64,000 nt of DNA from Malachius bipustulatus (lineage: Eukaryota; Arthropoda; Insecta; Coleoptera; Melyridae), in the NCBI GenBank assembly GCA_910589415.1, contig OU342632.1:54673341-54737340 (forward strand), read 5' to 3'. Positions 23,641 to 35,204 of the stretch are shown piece by piece (position 1 is the stretch's first letter; each line of letters starts with the position of its first letter). The notes under the pieces were generated by a model that was not told the DNA's origin, did not search any database, and saw only the letters and a list, made by a program, of their open reading frames with translations. A program made the translations under genes and the position numbers.

Positions 23641-24206
23641 AAATTCGATAATGTGTATTTTAAACAACACCTAGGGCTATTTTTTTCTTACTAAATGTCA
23701 AGTTTATCCACAACTGCTCAATCGCGTTATCACAACCGTGAATTTTAGTGTATTTTAAATTTCCGTCTACGAGATATAGGTGCTGCTGTAGTTTTATCTC
23801 TATCGGATTCGCTGTCAGAATTTGGTGGTACTTATCTGTTTTTTTTTTTTTTAACCCCAAGACTTATTTCACACTATTTACTTTTAGTGTATTTATTTAT
23901 TTCTCTTCGGCGTCAACTTGTGACGGGTTCTTTTTATCATTCCATGAGGTGGTTCATAAGAGGAATTGAAGAGTAGAAATTAGAAAGGGCGCATGTGCCA
24001 AATACATAATTTTGAGATAATCGATTAAAACTGAATTGGTTACAGTTTATTAAGTATAGGCACTCAGAAAGTTTGTAGGTAGTTTTTTATTAAGTATAAG
24101 CAAGTAACACAAATATAAAACAAACTTTTTAAGAAAAAATATTGAAAAACTAACTGCCTATTATTATAATGAATGTAAAGAAAATAATTTGTTCATAAAA
24201 CATATT
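23641..24206. other. no gene seen
   Basis: AT-rich, with a T11 run near 23839. Nothing recognisable. Confidence 0.35.
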
Positions 24207-24443
24207 TTAGGCGTTTTCTTGCGTTTGTAAAACATCTCCAATGTTAAGGAGCTCTTTATAGAAACGTTGGTGTTCCGGATTCTTAAGATAATGAATCATA
24301 TTTCGAAGGTTTTTATTTACAGATACCTTATTTTCTGGTGGTAGCTTGATTATATTAGCCCGTCTAAGATCAGCTAGGATTTTTCCTTTCTTTAAAACAT
24401 TGACTTTTACGCCTTCGTGAAGATCCGAGAAAGCGGTTTTCAT
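24207..24443 (-). CDS. hypothetical 78-codon frame, unknown
   Basis: The frame begins ATGAAAACCGCTTTC and encodes a basic, helix-prone peptide (FSDLHEGVKVNVLKKGKILAD, then LPPENKVSVNKNLRNM, ending QTQENA). Codon use looks protein-like, and the stop is followed by AT-rich sequence. I recognise no family. It could be the last exon or tail of a mobile-element protein. A weak frame on the other strand (24537-24656, LELPIFNYFYNELPAILRN) resembles the extreme C-terminus of a non-LTR ORF2. Confidence 0.25.
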   Translation of the reverse strand: MKTAFSDLHEGVKVNVLKKGKILADLRRANIIKLPPENKVSVNKNLRNMIHYLKNPEHQRFYKELLNIGDVLQTQENA

Positions 24444-24656
24444 TGTAATAAATTTTACAGAGTCTGCATAAAACTGTTAATCGGTGTTGGACTTAGGACC
24501 TTTTACAAGACATATGTACATGGTACATTGAACCTTTCTATGTCAAAAACCCAATTTTCAAGAAAAAGGCACTTAGGCTCTTTGGAACTTCCAATATTCA
24601 ATTATTTCTACAATGAACTTCCAGCGATCCTAAGAAATGAAACTAATCAACCGTGA

Positions 24657-25449
24657 ACCACTAGCAGTTATTGGTATAATATTATACAGTGCATTCTAGG
24701 TTACCATACATACCAGGTTGTGTGGCAATTTAGAAGTAATTTTTAATTTTTTTAGTGGATTAAGTGGGAAAAACGTTACTAATTGGTCAATGACCAGATT
24801 GTAGCATTATTAAATAAAAAAAAATAAATTTTAATTTTCAATAATAGTACATGACATCCACTTTACAATATAACCTGTCAGAAAAAACGGCTATTGTTTC
24901 ATTTAATTATGCAGTGTTTTGACTATTTTGTGGATCACTACATAGATATCGGAAAGAGTACAAAATACAGGCTCGGTTATATTACAAAAAAAAATGTGAA
25001 CAATTTGCTACTGATTAAAAATCAGAAACAAAATTTGTGATAACTTAAGTCGTTTCTGACATATCCTGGAAAAAAATTTCATAAAACTCCATATTCCTTG
25101 TTTTATCGATATATTTTTTATTGTTCTAAATAATTTCTGGTAGGTTCACATAAGTCGACATGAGCTGTCTATTTGACGTTTCAAAAATTTTCAAGGCCGT
25201 CTAGATTCTAGAGTTTTTATAATCAACTTTTGTTTTTCTTGTGGCCGCCATATTTCTTCTATATCATTCGGTGTAAAAAAATCAAGAAACCCATACATCT
25301 CTTACATTAGGGTTAAACAGAGGCTCTGAGTAAAACCTACTTATAGACGATAGACCTCTTCAATCAATTAAGGGAGAATTTTTTAAATTTATAAAAACAT
25401 AAAATTACAAAAACTTTCTAAACCAACATTTTTAAGTAGGTTTTATTCT
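24657..25449. repeat. AT-rich region with a dispersed repeat fragment
   Basis: The segment 25160-25290 (TTTTTCTTGTGGCCGCCAT and CTAGATTCTAGAGTTTTTAT blocks) is an inverted copy of 41270-41400 and so belongs to a dispersed family. The rest has no recognisable content. Confidence 0.4.
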
Positions 25450-25690
25450 ATGAAACAAATTGAATAATAATAAATTATTATATCAATTACAGCAATCCGA
25501 TTGTTGAAAAACAATAATGCTTTCTGAACGACACATTTACTCCAATAGTATGGTGAAGACAGAGACATCGATGTTTCAATGGTCATTTCCATCTCATCAG
25601 TCTGTCACATCACCACTACTAGAGAAGTGTGCCGATCAGAAAGAAAATCAAAAGCTACAAGCAAAATAATTTGTCGGAAACATCATTGTA
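25450..25690 (-). repeat. dispersed repeat carrying a hammerhead ribozyme, copy 1
   Basis: About 240 bp are shared with 60106-60347 in the opposite orientation. In ribozyme sense the repeat starts with ATGTTTCCGACAAAT, runs through TTTCTTTCTGATCGGCAC, the hammerhead and CAACAATCGGATTGCTGTAA, and ends at CAATTTGTTTCATA. It encodes no protein. A short ribozyme-bearing unit suggests a retrozyme- or Penelope-derived non-autonomous element. The ORF1-only retroelement's tail ends just beyond, at 25721. Confidence 0.75.
25552..25614 (-). ncRNA. type I hammerhead ribozyme with short stem III
   Basis: Read 5' to 3' on the minus strand. Outer stem I GGTGA pairs with TCACC, followed by an internal loop (TGT/T). 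Inner stem I GACAGA (25606-25601) pairs with TCTGTC (25563-25558). The core CTGATGA is at 25600-25594. Stem II is GATGG/CCATT around loop AAATGA, with a G-U first pair. GAA comes next, then stem III ACAT/ATGT with a two-base loop (or three pairs with a four-base loop), then C17 giving the GUC cleavage triplet. All invariant core bases (C3, G5, A6, G8, A9, G12, A13, A14, the A15.1-U16.1 pair, and H17=C) are present. The internal loop in stem I opposite the stem II loop is where tertiary contacts form in natural hammerheads. Short-stem-III type I forms are known from Penelope-like elements and retrozymes. Confidence 0.85.
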
Positions 25691-25720
25691 AACAAAAATA
25701 ACTTTTTTTGCCAACTAAGT

Positions 25721-25721
25721 A

Positions 25722-25758
<37 letters not shown>

Positions 25759-27066
25759 TTTATTTTTGAAGAATATTACATTCTTTATAACTATAATACT
25801 ATAATATAATACTTAATTAAATCTACATTAATCAACCTACTTTCGTATACATTTTTTTCCTATACTAGCTAATTATTTCTTTTTTGCTTATTTTGCACTA
25901 TCATGTTTTATTTTTATTCTCAATACCTATGTTTATGTCTAAGATCGCGTGGTCAGTAATTTTATCATCGTTATTGTTGTTTACAATATCCATTTCATAC
26001 CTATACTTATGTGTAATGTTTATCAACAATGCAACAATCTGATAGTGTCCTACTTTCACTTGTCCATTGATTTCTATCAAATATTCATCATTTTCTTCTT
26101 TTTCTGATCTATTTTCTTCTTGTATACACTACAATTTACATCAAAAACATCATGACTTACATCCATATTCAAATTCAATTTTCTATTCATCTCAACACAA
26201 TTGATATATTTCTTCTTTTTTTCGCAGTCTTTTGATAAATGTTCTCCACTGCATCTGAAACAAGCCATTCTATTTTTACATGCTTCTTTTTTATGATTGT
26301 ATCCCCCACAATTGAAGCATCGCTTTATATATACGTGCTCGTAAACATAACAGCGATCCCAACCAATGTTAATTTTTTGCATCTCCATTATCTGCTTGAA
26401 CGATGATTCATCCTTTTCTGCAATCAAGTCCCAGTATCTCTTTTTCTTTGTTTCTAACAATTTAACTATCTTTATTTGACTCACATAGTTGTTCTGTAGT
26501 TTAATTTGACTGATTATTTCTCCATCTTCATTTACTTCACTCAGTCCACATATTTTTATTCTTCTTTTTACCTTCTCAATCATATCTGCTTTATAATCTG
26601 TCATCTTCTTACTAACTTCTGCTTTAAGATTTTCGCCATCCGCTGTTTTGTTTCACAATTTACTATAATAGCACCACCTTTTGTTTTCTTTATGCTTTTC
26701 ACTTTGTTGGAGACAGGATCAACAGTATCCCTCAATTCCTTTTCAATTTTTTCATGTTCCTTTTTAACTTCATTTTTATTTATCTCATTTTTAGGTTTAA
26801 TAATCACAGGTGTGATTGTTTCCTTAATTGCATCCTTATATGATATCTTCTCCTTTTTATCTTCCAACTTTTTTACTATCTTATCTATATTATTTGCTAA
26901 TACCTTTTGTTCTGCCGCTTGTTCTTGCATTTTTGCATCCATTTTGTAAATGAATTGAACTATCATGTCCAATCCGCCTTCTAAAATCCTTTGTTTGTAA
27001 ATTTTATAATCATTTCTACAGGGTTGACAAATAAACCAAAGTGCAGTACTTTTCTTCAGTACCTTC
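25721..27066 (-). mobile_element. ORF1-only non-LTR retroelement, 5'-truncated copy A
   Basis: The sense strand is minus. The 3' end is an (ATT)n tail (25757 down to 25721). The 5' end is truncated inside the ORF at the codon for Val42 of the full copy. It is highly similar to 36891-38502 along its whole length, including the 3' UTR, and equally lacks any reverse transcriptase. It also lacks the 39 bp micro-insertion seen in the other copy. 5' truncation with a retained tail is the expected product of target-primed reverse transcription. Confidence 0.85.
26077..27066 (-). pseudogene. ORF1 protein of the ORF1-only element, truncated and frameshifted
   Basis: The frame lacks the first 41 codons (the PHD finger is cut after its first half). 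One inserted base near 26642 shifts the frame after NCETKQ. Downstream the second frame carries the pre-knuckle domain (VKRRIKICGLSEVNED) and the CCHC knuckles, CFNCGGYNHKKEACKN and CFRCSGEHLSKDC, to a stop at 26077. The third knuckle reads YINC where the other copy has CINC. Apart from this it differs from copy B by scattered substitutions. Confidence 0.8.
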
Positions 27067-27224
27067 ATAAACTTGTAAACTTGTCGAGGACAGTACTGTT
27101 ACACAACTCTTTCTCTATCTCTCTTTCTCTATCCATTTCTTAAACCTCAATAAAAATAACCGTTGTAGTCCCCTAAAAAATCTCATATATTTCACGCACT
27201 GTTCATACTACTTGTCCAACTTTC

Positions 27225-28180
27225 ATATAGGGTTTGCTAATAAGCGGTGTGCCTTAGGGATCTAATTTGGGTCCTTTGATGTTTTTGTTATTTATCAAAG
27301 ATCTGCCTGATATAATGTACACATGTCGTGTAAATTGCTATTCGCTGATGATCTCAAACTTTTTAGAAGGATAGTGGATGACGCTGACTGGACTGTGAGC
27401 TGTTACAGAGGGATATTTATTTTGTTGTCCTTGGTGTAAAAGAAATTGTTTACTTTTAAACACAGATAAATGTGGTGTATTAGAAATGCGGTCATTAGAA
27501 AGAAGTGTAGCATAACTCATGCCTATACGGTACATTGGGTTATTTTACACAGAAAGCACTGTTAGGGATTTTTGTGTTTTGATCGATAGGGACAAGGTGA
27601 GCTTGAAGATATGATTGTGAGGAGTGTCAATCGAACATTGGTCTTCATCATTAGAAATACGAGCTTCTTTCAGGATTTGGGTGCCATCCAATGTATATTT
27701 GATTCACTGATAAGATCTGAGCTATGATGTTTTAGTCTAGAATCCTGTTTATGTAATTTATAATAATATGATTGAGAATGTCCATAGACGGTTGCGATCA
27801 TACAAACTTAGTATGTGACTTTGCAAGCGGCCTTCTTTCTGAAAGACGAGTCATTATTAATATCAAATTCCTTTATACGAATCGTTTCTTATATTGTGTG
27901 TGTGTCATGATTGTCCCTTTTTACTTGAACGTTTAAATTTACTGGTTCCCCGGAAAACTGCTCATAGCTGTCTTACATTTTACAATACGATGGCAAACAC
28001 TAATATCATGCAGGGTTTGCCTATTTATCCTATGTGTAACCTTTATAATGAAATGTGCACCGGGTGTGATATTTTTGGAGATAATTTAAAATTGTTTTTG
28101 AGTAATGTCTTACAGACTTGTGTAAAAAATAAGGTTTGTAAAATAATTATTGTAACAAAAATATGTTAGATCTTATGAAT
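27225..28180 (+). pseudogene. decayed non-LTR reverse transcriptase, palm to C-terminus
   Basis: The frame near 27245 reads SGVP*GSNLGPLMFLLFIKDL, the RT block 4 signature with one stop. After a shift comes a remnant of the YADDLKLF block (about 27335-27365; LKLFRRIVDDADW is readable) and LTLNTDKCGVLEM. Near 27910-28110 the C-terminal region FLLERLNLLVPRKTA...CLTFYNTMANTNIMQ...MCNLYNEMC.. .DIFGDNLKLFL is open, as at the end of Jockey/CR1-type ORF2s. The intervening part is shifted and stop-ridden. An old copy. Confidence 0.65.
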
Positions 28181-30640
28181 TTTACACGTGCAAAATCGCT
28201 TGGAGAAGTTAGATTAACATAGAACTGCATGAACCAAACTTATCTCCAGGCTTTGCGTCATGCTGTCAATAAGGGGCGTTTCATAATGATGAGGAATGAA
28301 CATAAGTTAGAAAGAGCTAAATTTGTTTCATTTTGACAGGCTCTTAAAGCTCACGGCACTTCAAGATATTCGTGCTTTGAATGTAAGTGAATCAGCTGCA
28401 ATTAACTTCTCTTATTAAAGATGATCAATGAACAAGCTTACGCTTTGACTGATTTCCTTGTGAAAGGAGCTCGTTAGTGTAATATAATATTAACTATTAA
28501 TTGCAATCATAATTATTTTGCTAGGAGTTCATTGCGTATATTGGAGTGGCCCTTTAGTTATGTACATACAGGGTAGCTGTTTAGTACGTATTAAGTAACA
28601 CATCGCTCTGAAAACTTCAGGGGTCAGGTCTGACAATATTGCAAATTTTTTGACACAAAATCGAATATTTTTGCCGCATAATTATAAGACACGGCCGTAT
28701 CTTGATTTTTCTATGAGAATTTCAAATTTATTGCAAAAATTACCATTAAAAATTTATTAAAAACATCTGACTTAGGTAATTCGCTACAACACACTACAAA
28801 TTTGATAAATTTTACAAAACAAACATATTTTACAAAATTTAACAATTTTGTCCCTTTTCCTATATCCGCCACTGGCTCCCTTTACTTATGTAAAAAATTC
28901 TATTTTACACCACCTTTAATAAATTCGAAAAAGCTACAGGGGAGTTTTAAAAACAGAAAATTTAAAATTTTAGAGAAATAAACATCAAGGAAAAATATTG
29001 AATATCTTCGCCATTTTTCTTATTTGCTTCTTGAAATTTTGTAGTTAAAGGTTATTATTAGATAAATTTAATATCTACCAAATTAATGCTATAGGCCTAT
29101 TTTTTGGATCTAGGATAACACTTTCTAAAAAATATATAAAATTTAGAAAATAGTATAAATTTCAAAATTTTTAGATGAAATTTAGTTATCAAAATTCTAA
29201 AATCTTGAGTTTATGTTTTGAGAAATCATTTATTTGGAATATATAAATAATTCCTTATCTTTAAAATCGATTATAAGACCTAGATATTGGAACCTGCCCT
29301 CCTCCTTTCTCCTTTCTCAAAAATAAAAGTCTAACACTTACCTTAAATCAAAACTGTTGGAGGCGGTCATTGACAGGTCTCAATGTGTTTGCCCTGATTT
29401 ATTAAATTGCAAGACACATTGGCATGTCGAGTAGGACATATCAAATTCAGAATGCCCTACCCAAATTTCAAAATGATTTACTAAAAATTTAAATTTAGAA
29501 AAATAAATAAATTTTGTGATCGTCTTGGCCGAAATAAAACTTAACAAAATTGCAAAGAACTCAAACAAAGCGTTGTGTTTATCCAGTCACAATCAGTTGG
29601 GTAAGATTTTCCATGAAAATTCAATACCGACTGACCTGACTGGACCCGTAGTAACTCCTAACTTAAATTTTCAAAAATGATCTAAATAAACATATGCCAG
29701 GTGTATTGCTCACTCTTCCCGAGGTTTGTAACTATAAAATTTCCCTGAAAATAAATCAATGATTATTCCAAAATTAAAATATTAAAAGTTTATTGAAATA
29801 TTAATCTCATTATTTGCAAATGATAACACATGATTAATTGGGAAAAACTCGAAACTTACACTAGAACATCCTACCTATATAAATACAAATAATTACAAAA
29901 TATTTATGATCAAAATTTCACTCTAATAATTCTTCAAAATTGGAGGAATATTTTCCTTTATCTACTGAGAAGTAGTTTATTTCAATTGAATTTTCATAAA
30001 AGAATTCATATTTTAATACCTGTGATAGTAACTTATCAAAATTTTATATTTACAGAAGTATTTATCTCAATAGGTACCTGTAATATCACGGCCTTCTGTT
30101 TAAGAAATCTTTAACTTAAAAATGCAACAAGAAATACTTATTAATTAAATTCTATAAAACTGCACATCTTAGATTAAAATTCAAATTAGGTATATGCATA
30201 CCTATGGAATCTGCAGTCAATTAAAAGCAAGAAAAATGATCAAAGTTGATTAAATTTACACGAAGAGAATTATAACATAATTGTAAGTATTTACTTACAA
30301 CTCAAAAATTATTAATTTCGAAAAGAAAAATTTACTTTCTTTACTCAAAATTCCTAAATAAAATTCAGCATAACAATTAATTCACACATAACAAATAATA
30401 AATACTTTCAAAATTTTCCCAGAGATATTAAAGTTCACAAATACATAGCACTGATAAAATCCATTTTAATTGGGATCAAATAATAAGACTCCATGTTTCT
30501 TTATTTACTTACGCAAAACTTCAAACGGTGAACGATTGAATTCAAATTAGAAATAACGGTACCTTCAAAATTTAAGTTGGGTAGATCGGCATACATCTCT
30601 CTCCACTACTAAGACTGCAATCTGCAAACTAGGTCATTTA
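28181..30640. other. long AT-rich stretch without genes
   Basis: Very AT-rich with many AAATTT/TTTAAA phrases. I see no RT, transposase, exon or tandem array. The edge 28180-28480 may hold the 3' UTR of the preceding retroelement. The stretch 28600-30500 gives no inverted arms that I can detect by eye. Confidence 0.4.
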
Positions 30641-30646
30641 GACCCG

Positions 30647-30784
30647 ATGGCAGCACCAGCGTCAGCGTCGAGCAGCACCATCACCAGCGTCGACCACGTG
30701 GTTGGCGACCGGTTACACCAGCTCCCGACACTAAACAAAAGGGACCCAGCTTCTCTATATCTTCGTGATGAAGGAAACCATTAA
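30647..30784 (+). other. GC-rich island with a 45-codon open frame
   Basis: In strongly AT-rich surroundings, about 100 bp (30640-30745) are GC-rich, with repeated CAGCACCA/AGCGTCG words. An ATG at 30647 opens 45 codons (AAPASASSSTITSVDHVVGD...), ending at TAA 30782-30784. This overlaps the ATG of another short frame (30784-30966). TGGCGACCGG at about 30714 resembles the start of a tRNA-Arg-type primer site of LTR elements, but I see no LTR. Function unknown; it may be chance. Confidence 0.2.
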
Positions 30785-31119
30785 TGAGTGACAAACGCCG
30801 CTCAACAACCATTGAAGTAATAATGAGATGTTTCCAATCGAAAATATTGACTCATGAAGATAGACGGAATTTGAATCTCGGGACGAAACTTCACTTTATG
30901 ATAATTAAATATCGGAAAGAATTGTGTTTCTTGAATCCGGAGTTTCCGGTATCAAACTCATGGTAAAAATTAGGAACGCACACTATTATTTACTTTAAAA
31001 ATTTCATGATAAAACTGATTAAATTTTACATGCTCTCACGTTACATCCCAACGTACGTTACTACACGTCTTCCTACGTTTTCCCACGTTACTTCCAACGT
31101 CCTAACTAAAACCATTACT

Positions 31120-31302
31120 ACTCTTTCCCACGTCACTACATTTTCCTACGTTTTCCCACGTTACTACATTTTCCTACGTTTTCCCACGTTACATCATTTT
31201 CCTACGTTTTCCCACGTTACTACATTTTCCTACGTTTTCCCATGTTACTACATTTTCCTACGTTTTCCCACGTTACTACATTTTCCTACGTTTTCCCACG
31301 TC
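31120..31302 (+). repeat. 28 bp minisatellite, about six units
   Basis: Tandem units of TTACTACATTTTCCTACG plus TTTTCCCACG repeat with only scattered differences (for example CATCA for TACTA in the third unit and CATG for CACG in the fifth). Degenerate half-units extend left to about 31065. The unit length is not a multiple of three, so the open frame through it (31006-31314) is a by-product of low stop content rather than a gene. Confidence 0.85.
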
Positions 31303-32650
31303 CCTTGTCTGTAAAGACAAGAAAAAGAAATCTATTAGCAAAAAAGGACTAAAAACAAACTAAAAAAATTACTTACATAGAACTCTATTAACCACTGGCA
31401 TGACCAACCAACAACCTCACTTCTACACAAAGGACTGTTGTTAAATTTTTCGAACTGTACACTAGTTACATAACCAACGAAGTCAAAGATGAAAAGTGAC
31501 CAGTTTCCAGCGGTCAGCCCTATTTATCAGGTCGCCTTCAGTGACGCACATCTAAAATTTGCGGAGCATGTCCAAACCGAAAACACGCTATTTTATCTAT
31601 CTCTGTCTCTCTTTTCCACCAGATTCCACTGTTATCAAGTTGGCATCGTCCTAGAAACTTCTTCGCGATCGAAAAATGTCGAGTAATGCAACGACGATGT
31701 CATGTTGTCCACTCAACATTTCAGACGGGCCCTTGCTAGCATAAACGATCTTTTAATTCTCTCCAGTATCCAACTTTTAAACCCACAGTCGTGCAACTAC
31801 TTACATCTTGATGGATGTCATTAAGATGTCAGGTTTATTATTCTTTACGAGCCTAAATCGTTTTCTGCTGTATTGTTCTCAATAAATACCAGATAAATAG
31901 GTATTTCGTGTTTTATTTTAATAACAAATCGAAAATATGGAGCAGTGATATGAGAGTTATCTCATCGGATGCGGAAAATTATCTTACATAAGATGGTATA
32001 CTTTCCAATTTCTGAAAATTTGAAACAAGACAGAAAATCAACAAAACGTGCTATTTACGCCTTATCTTTAATAACAAAGGCACGGAAGTTTTTATTACTA
32101 CCAGGTGTTCATTCGTGGCATTTGCTTAAATTTTCTTTGTCTCCTACATCAGCAAAAATGTACAGTCGAACATAACTTCTCTGAACTTTTATAAAAATAT
32201 CCTGAATCGAGAATTATAATTTCGAAAAAGAAAACGTAGCGTGCGAAGCACGCTGCAATATACATATTTTATAAATTTAATTTAATTTATTAATTTTCTA
32301 ATATTTTTTTTTTGTTATTTTGGGTTTTTAAAGATTTAAGTTATGGACTAAACAGTTTTTCTGAATAAAGAAATATTTCATATTTAATATTTAATAATTA
32401 ATTTAATATTTAACTAACAAGGATTTGTTGGTTTGAAAACTTCCGAAGCAACCGAATTAGATAAAGAGAGCTGTGACGATCGACCTATCTGTCGTAGTAT
32501 ACCCTAACCATATTCATACGCTAGCTACCCTAGATACCCTAGTCAGTCAGATTCTGCAAACTTAAATGTGATTTCTTTCTATGCATTTAAATTGAGGACT
32601 CGATATTTTGTGTGAGACTGTTAAGTCAAGTAATCGAGAGGAGAAGTTCG
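31303..32650. other. no gene seen
   Basis: Mixed sequence. A small perfect palindrome-like word, GCGTGCGAAGCACGC, occurs near 32240. No coding or structural features are supported. Confidence 0.35.
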
Positions 32651-33625
32651 TCTACAGTGTGACCCATTTGTTCTTGAAACACCCTGTAGAATCTTAAATT
32701 ATGGTGCGATTTAAAAAGTATTTCTTTTAAATCATAGAGCTTGATAAACTATATTTTGGGAGCAAAAAGCGTCCGATTCCTACAAAATCCAAGGCCTACT
32801 AGATCAGTGTTTGTTTACTTGTATAATCTCAAAAATTCATATTAACGATTTTTTTATAAAAAAACTGGGCACGCCACGGGATTCACCAGCCCTCAAAACG
32901 GTACTGTACTAAATTTTATTGGAAATGTCAGAGTAATAAGGATCTTGCAGTTATTTATAGAAATTCATAATAATGCTCCGAATTTTCATAAATTTATTCG
33001 AAAAGGTCAAAAGCTAACATAAGTATAAATAAAAAAAAATTGTTAAAAGTATAAAAATTAAAAATTAAAAAAATTAAAAAAATTAAAAAATTAAAAAATT
33101 AAATTACATTATCACCAACTAGACGTACCTACAATTTCTATTTTGTCTCTCAAAGTTATGTTATCCATGCTTATTAACACTATAGATACGTTGTACGTAT
33201 TATTGGAATTATCCTACAAATTATGATTTGTCATTTTTGACAGTTATAAGATACTTTAAGGTTTTTTCTTGGATAGCTTTGGACCTTTTCGAATAAATTA
33301 ATGAAAATTCGGTCGGAGTATTATTATGAATTTCTAAAATAACTGCAAGATCCTTATTACTCTGACATTTCCAATAAAATTTTGTACAGTACCGGTTTGA
33401 GGGCTGGTGAATCCCGTGACGTGCCCAATTTTTATCTAAAAAAATCGCTAATATAAATTTTTGAGATTGTTGATCTAGAGGCATTGGATTTTATGAGAAT
33501 GATACGCTTTTTTCCCCCAAAATATATTTTATCAAGCTCTATGATTTAAAAGAAATACTTTTAAAATCGCAAAATAAATTAAGATTCTACAGGTTGTTTC
33601 AAGAACAAATGGGTCACACTGTAGA
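32651..33625. mobile_element. palindromic element, about 0.98 kb
   Basis: The ends read TCTACAGTGTGACCCATTTG and its inverse. Arms 32651-33010 and 33250-33625 match closely through blocks like CAAGCTCTATGATTTAAAAG, GGGCACG..ACGGGATTCACCAGCCC and TTCATAATAATNCTCCGA. The loop (33010-33250) contains an (AAATT)n simple repeat at 33060-33105. No coding potential. The left flank is TGTC-rich; no clear target duplication. Confidence 0.8.
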
Positions 33626-35204
33626 TAAATGATTCACCAGGCAAACAGTGCCTTTAGTGGGGTGAGAAACCGTGTATTAAAATGTGTCCAGGAGAATCCT
33701 TAAATGAATTAATTGTTGAGTTGATTTATGGGTTCTATAAAAATGTCGATAAAGTGAGTGTTTATTTTATTAACGTTCTTGAATGTTCTGACAGCTATCC
33801 TAACCTAATAAAAAACCAAGAGCTGTCAGTAGTATAAAGTGGATTAAGTTAAGTTAAGACTTGTGTCAGGGCCTATTCCAAAACGGATTTGTTTTCAAAT
33901 ACTCATTACTGTCACTGCACGTAAATAGGAAAAGCAATTGCAATAAAGCGAAATTGTTTGACATAAAGGGAAATGTATTGATAAAGCAATGACTATTACC
34001 TATAGTGATTGATAGATAGGAAAATAAAAAAATCATTTGACATACTAAGAAAAGTAATTGATAAAAGAGAAAAAGCCAAATAAAAAGACATATCTGCATG
34101 TCATATATTTTAAATTTTAATCCTCATTTTATTTTATAATTTAATATTTATATACATAATAATATGTGATCAAGGGACTAAACAGTCCCGAAACGTTAAC
34201 ATTTTTGGTTAACATTAATAACTTTGAATACAAATGCATAGAGAAATTGAGAATAACTAGAATTCCAAATGGATACACAAAAATTAATGGAAAATCACAT
34301 TAAATCGTTTACTTTTTAGGTATTCAAAACACTTTACAGAAATATTTAGTTACCTGCTACCTGGTTCAGTTAGGTATTATAGAAGCAATCTAATCAACGA
34401 AATAGAATTTGTAGCTAGCATCTACATTTAAATATTGACTCAGTGCATTGATTTGGTTTGAATCTCGAAAGATCTTTCGCAATATAATGAAAATCAAATA
34501 TCTCTTGAAAACTGAAATTAATTTCTTTGGTATAGTAAAGAGAATGCTTTTTGTTGAATTGCGGAACTCAAGCAGATCACATAAATCATCTTTTTGTGTC
34601 ATAAAAAAATTGGTTTCGTTTATCCTGAGATACTTCGAAGTTCTCATGCATTTTAATTACTTGGCAGATTATTCTTTAACGTTATATAAATCATGTACCC
34701 AATATAACTTTTGTTATAGTTAGATTACTTCGGCTTTAACCCGGCCATTTATTCGCGAAGGGCTTTAACCGTCTTGGCTGCCGATTCAGAGCACGATGCC
34801 TGTTTCTTATTAAAAGCTTTGGTGACTTCGTCTGTACGTCATTTTTATTCTGTAAAAAATTATGAAAAAAGAAAACTTCTCCGGAGATTATTCCTGAATT
34901 CAGAACAATTTAGTATAATCCCAGGAGAATAATGCAAAATAATTAATGAGATCATTATTTCATACTCCAAAGTCGGGTATTGAGTGAAAGAGTTACGTTA
35001 TAGAGGATGTCAATTTTTTGTAGCAGTACTTTACCGGATGATATAAGAAATTATTTGAAGTATAGAAGTTAATAAAAAAAACCCATAAATACAGGTGTCC
35101 TAAAATTTCTTTTTCAATTTATCTATAGGGATGTCCGCGTTATTTCAAAACAGAAACAAATTAAATTTAAAAATCTATAGGACATGCTTATTCTCTTTCT
35201 TTAT
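33626..35204. other. no gene; one stem-loop ending in GAAACGTT
   Basis: At 34168-34196, GGGACT pairs with AGTCCC around AAAC and is followed by GAAACGTTAAC, the type of stem-loop often found near the ends of Penelope-like elements. The expected CTGATGA is absent, so I do not call a ribozyme. The rest is AT-rich and anonymous. Confidence 0.35.

Noticed and set aside
26506..26949. 147-codon frame on the plus strand, rich in F, S and I
   Set aside because: Exact antisense of the lysine/glutamate-rich ORF1. The same shadow occurs at 37242-37713.
31006..31314. 102-codon open frame
   Set aside because: Falls on the 28 bp minisatellite. Repetitive peptide, unit not a multiple of three.
33060..33110. 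AAATT repeat run as a separate satellite
   Set aside because: Only about 45 bp, simple sequence inside the loop of a palindromic element.
34160..34215. GGGACT/AGTCCC stem with GAAACGTTAAC
   Set aside because: No CTGANGA core (reads GTGATCA), so not a hammerhead.
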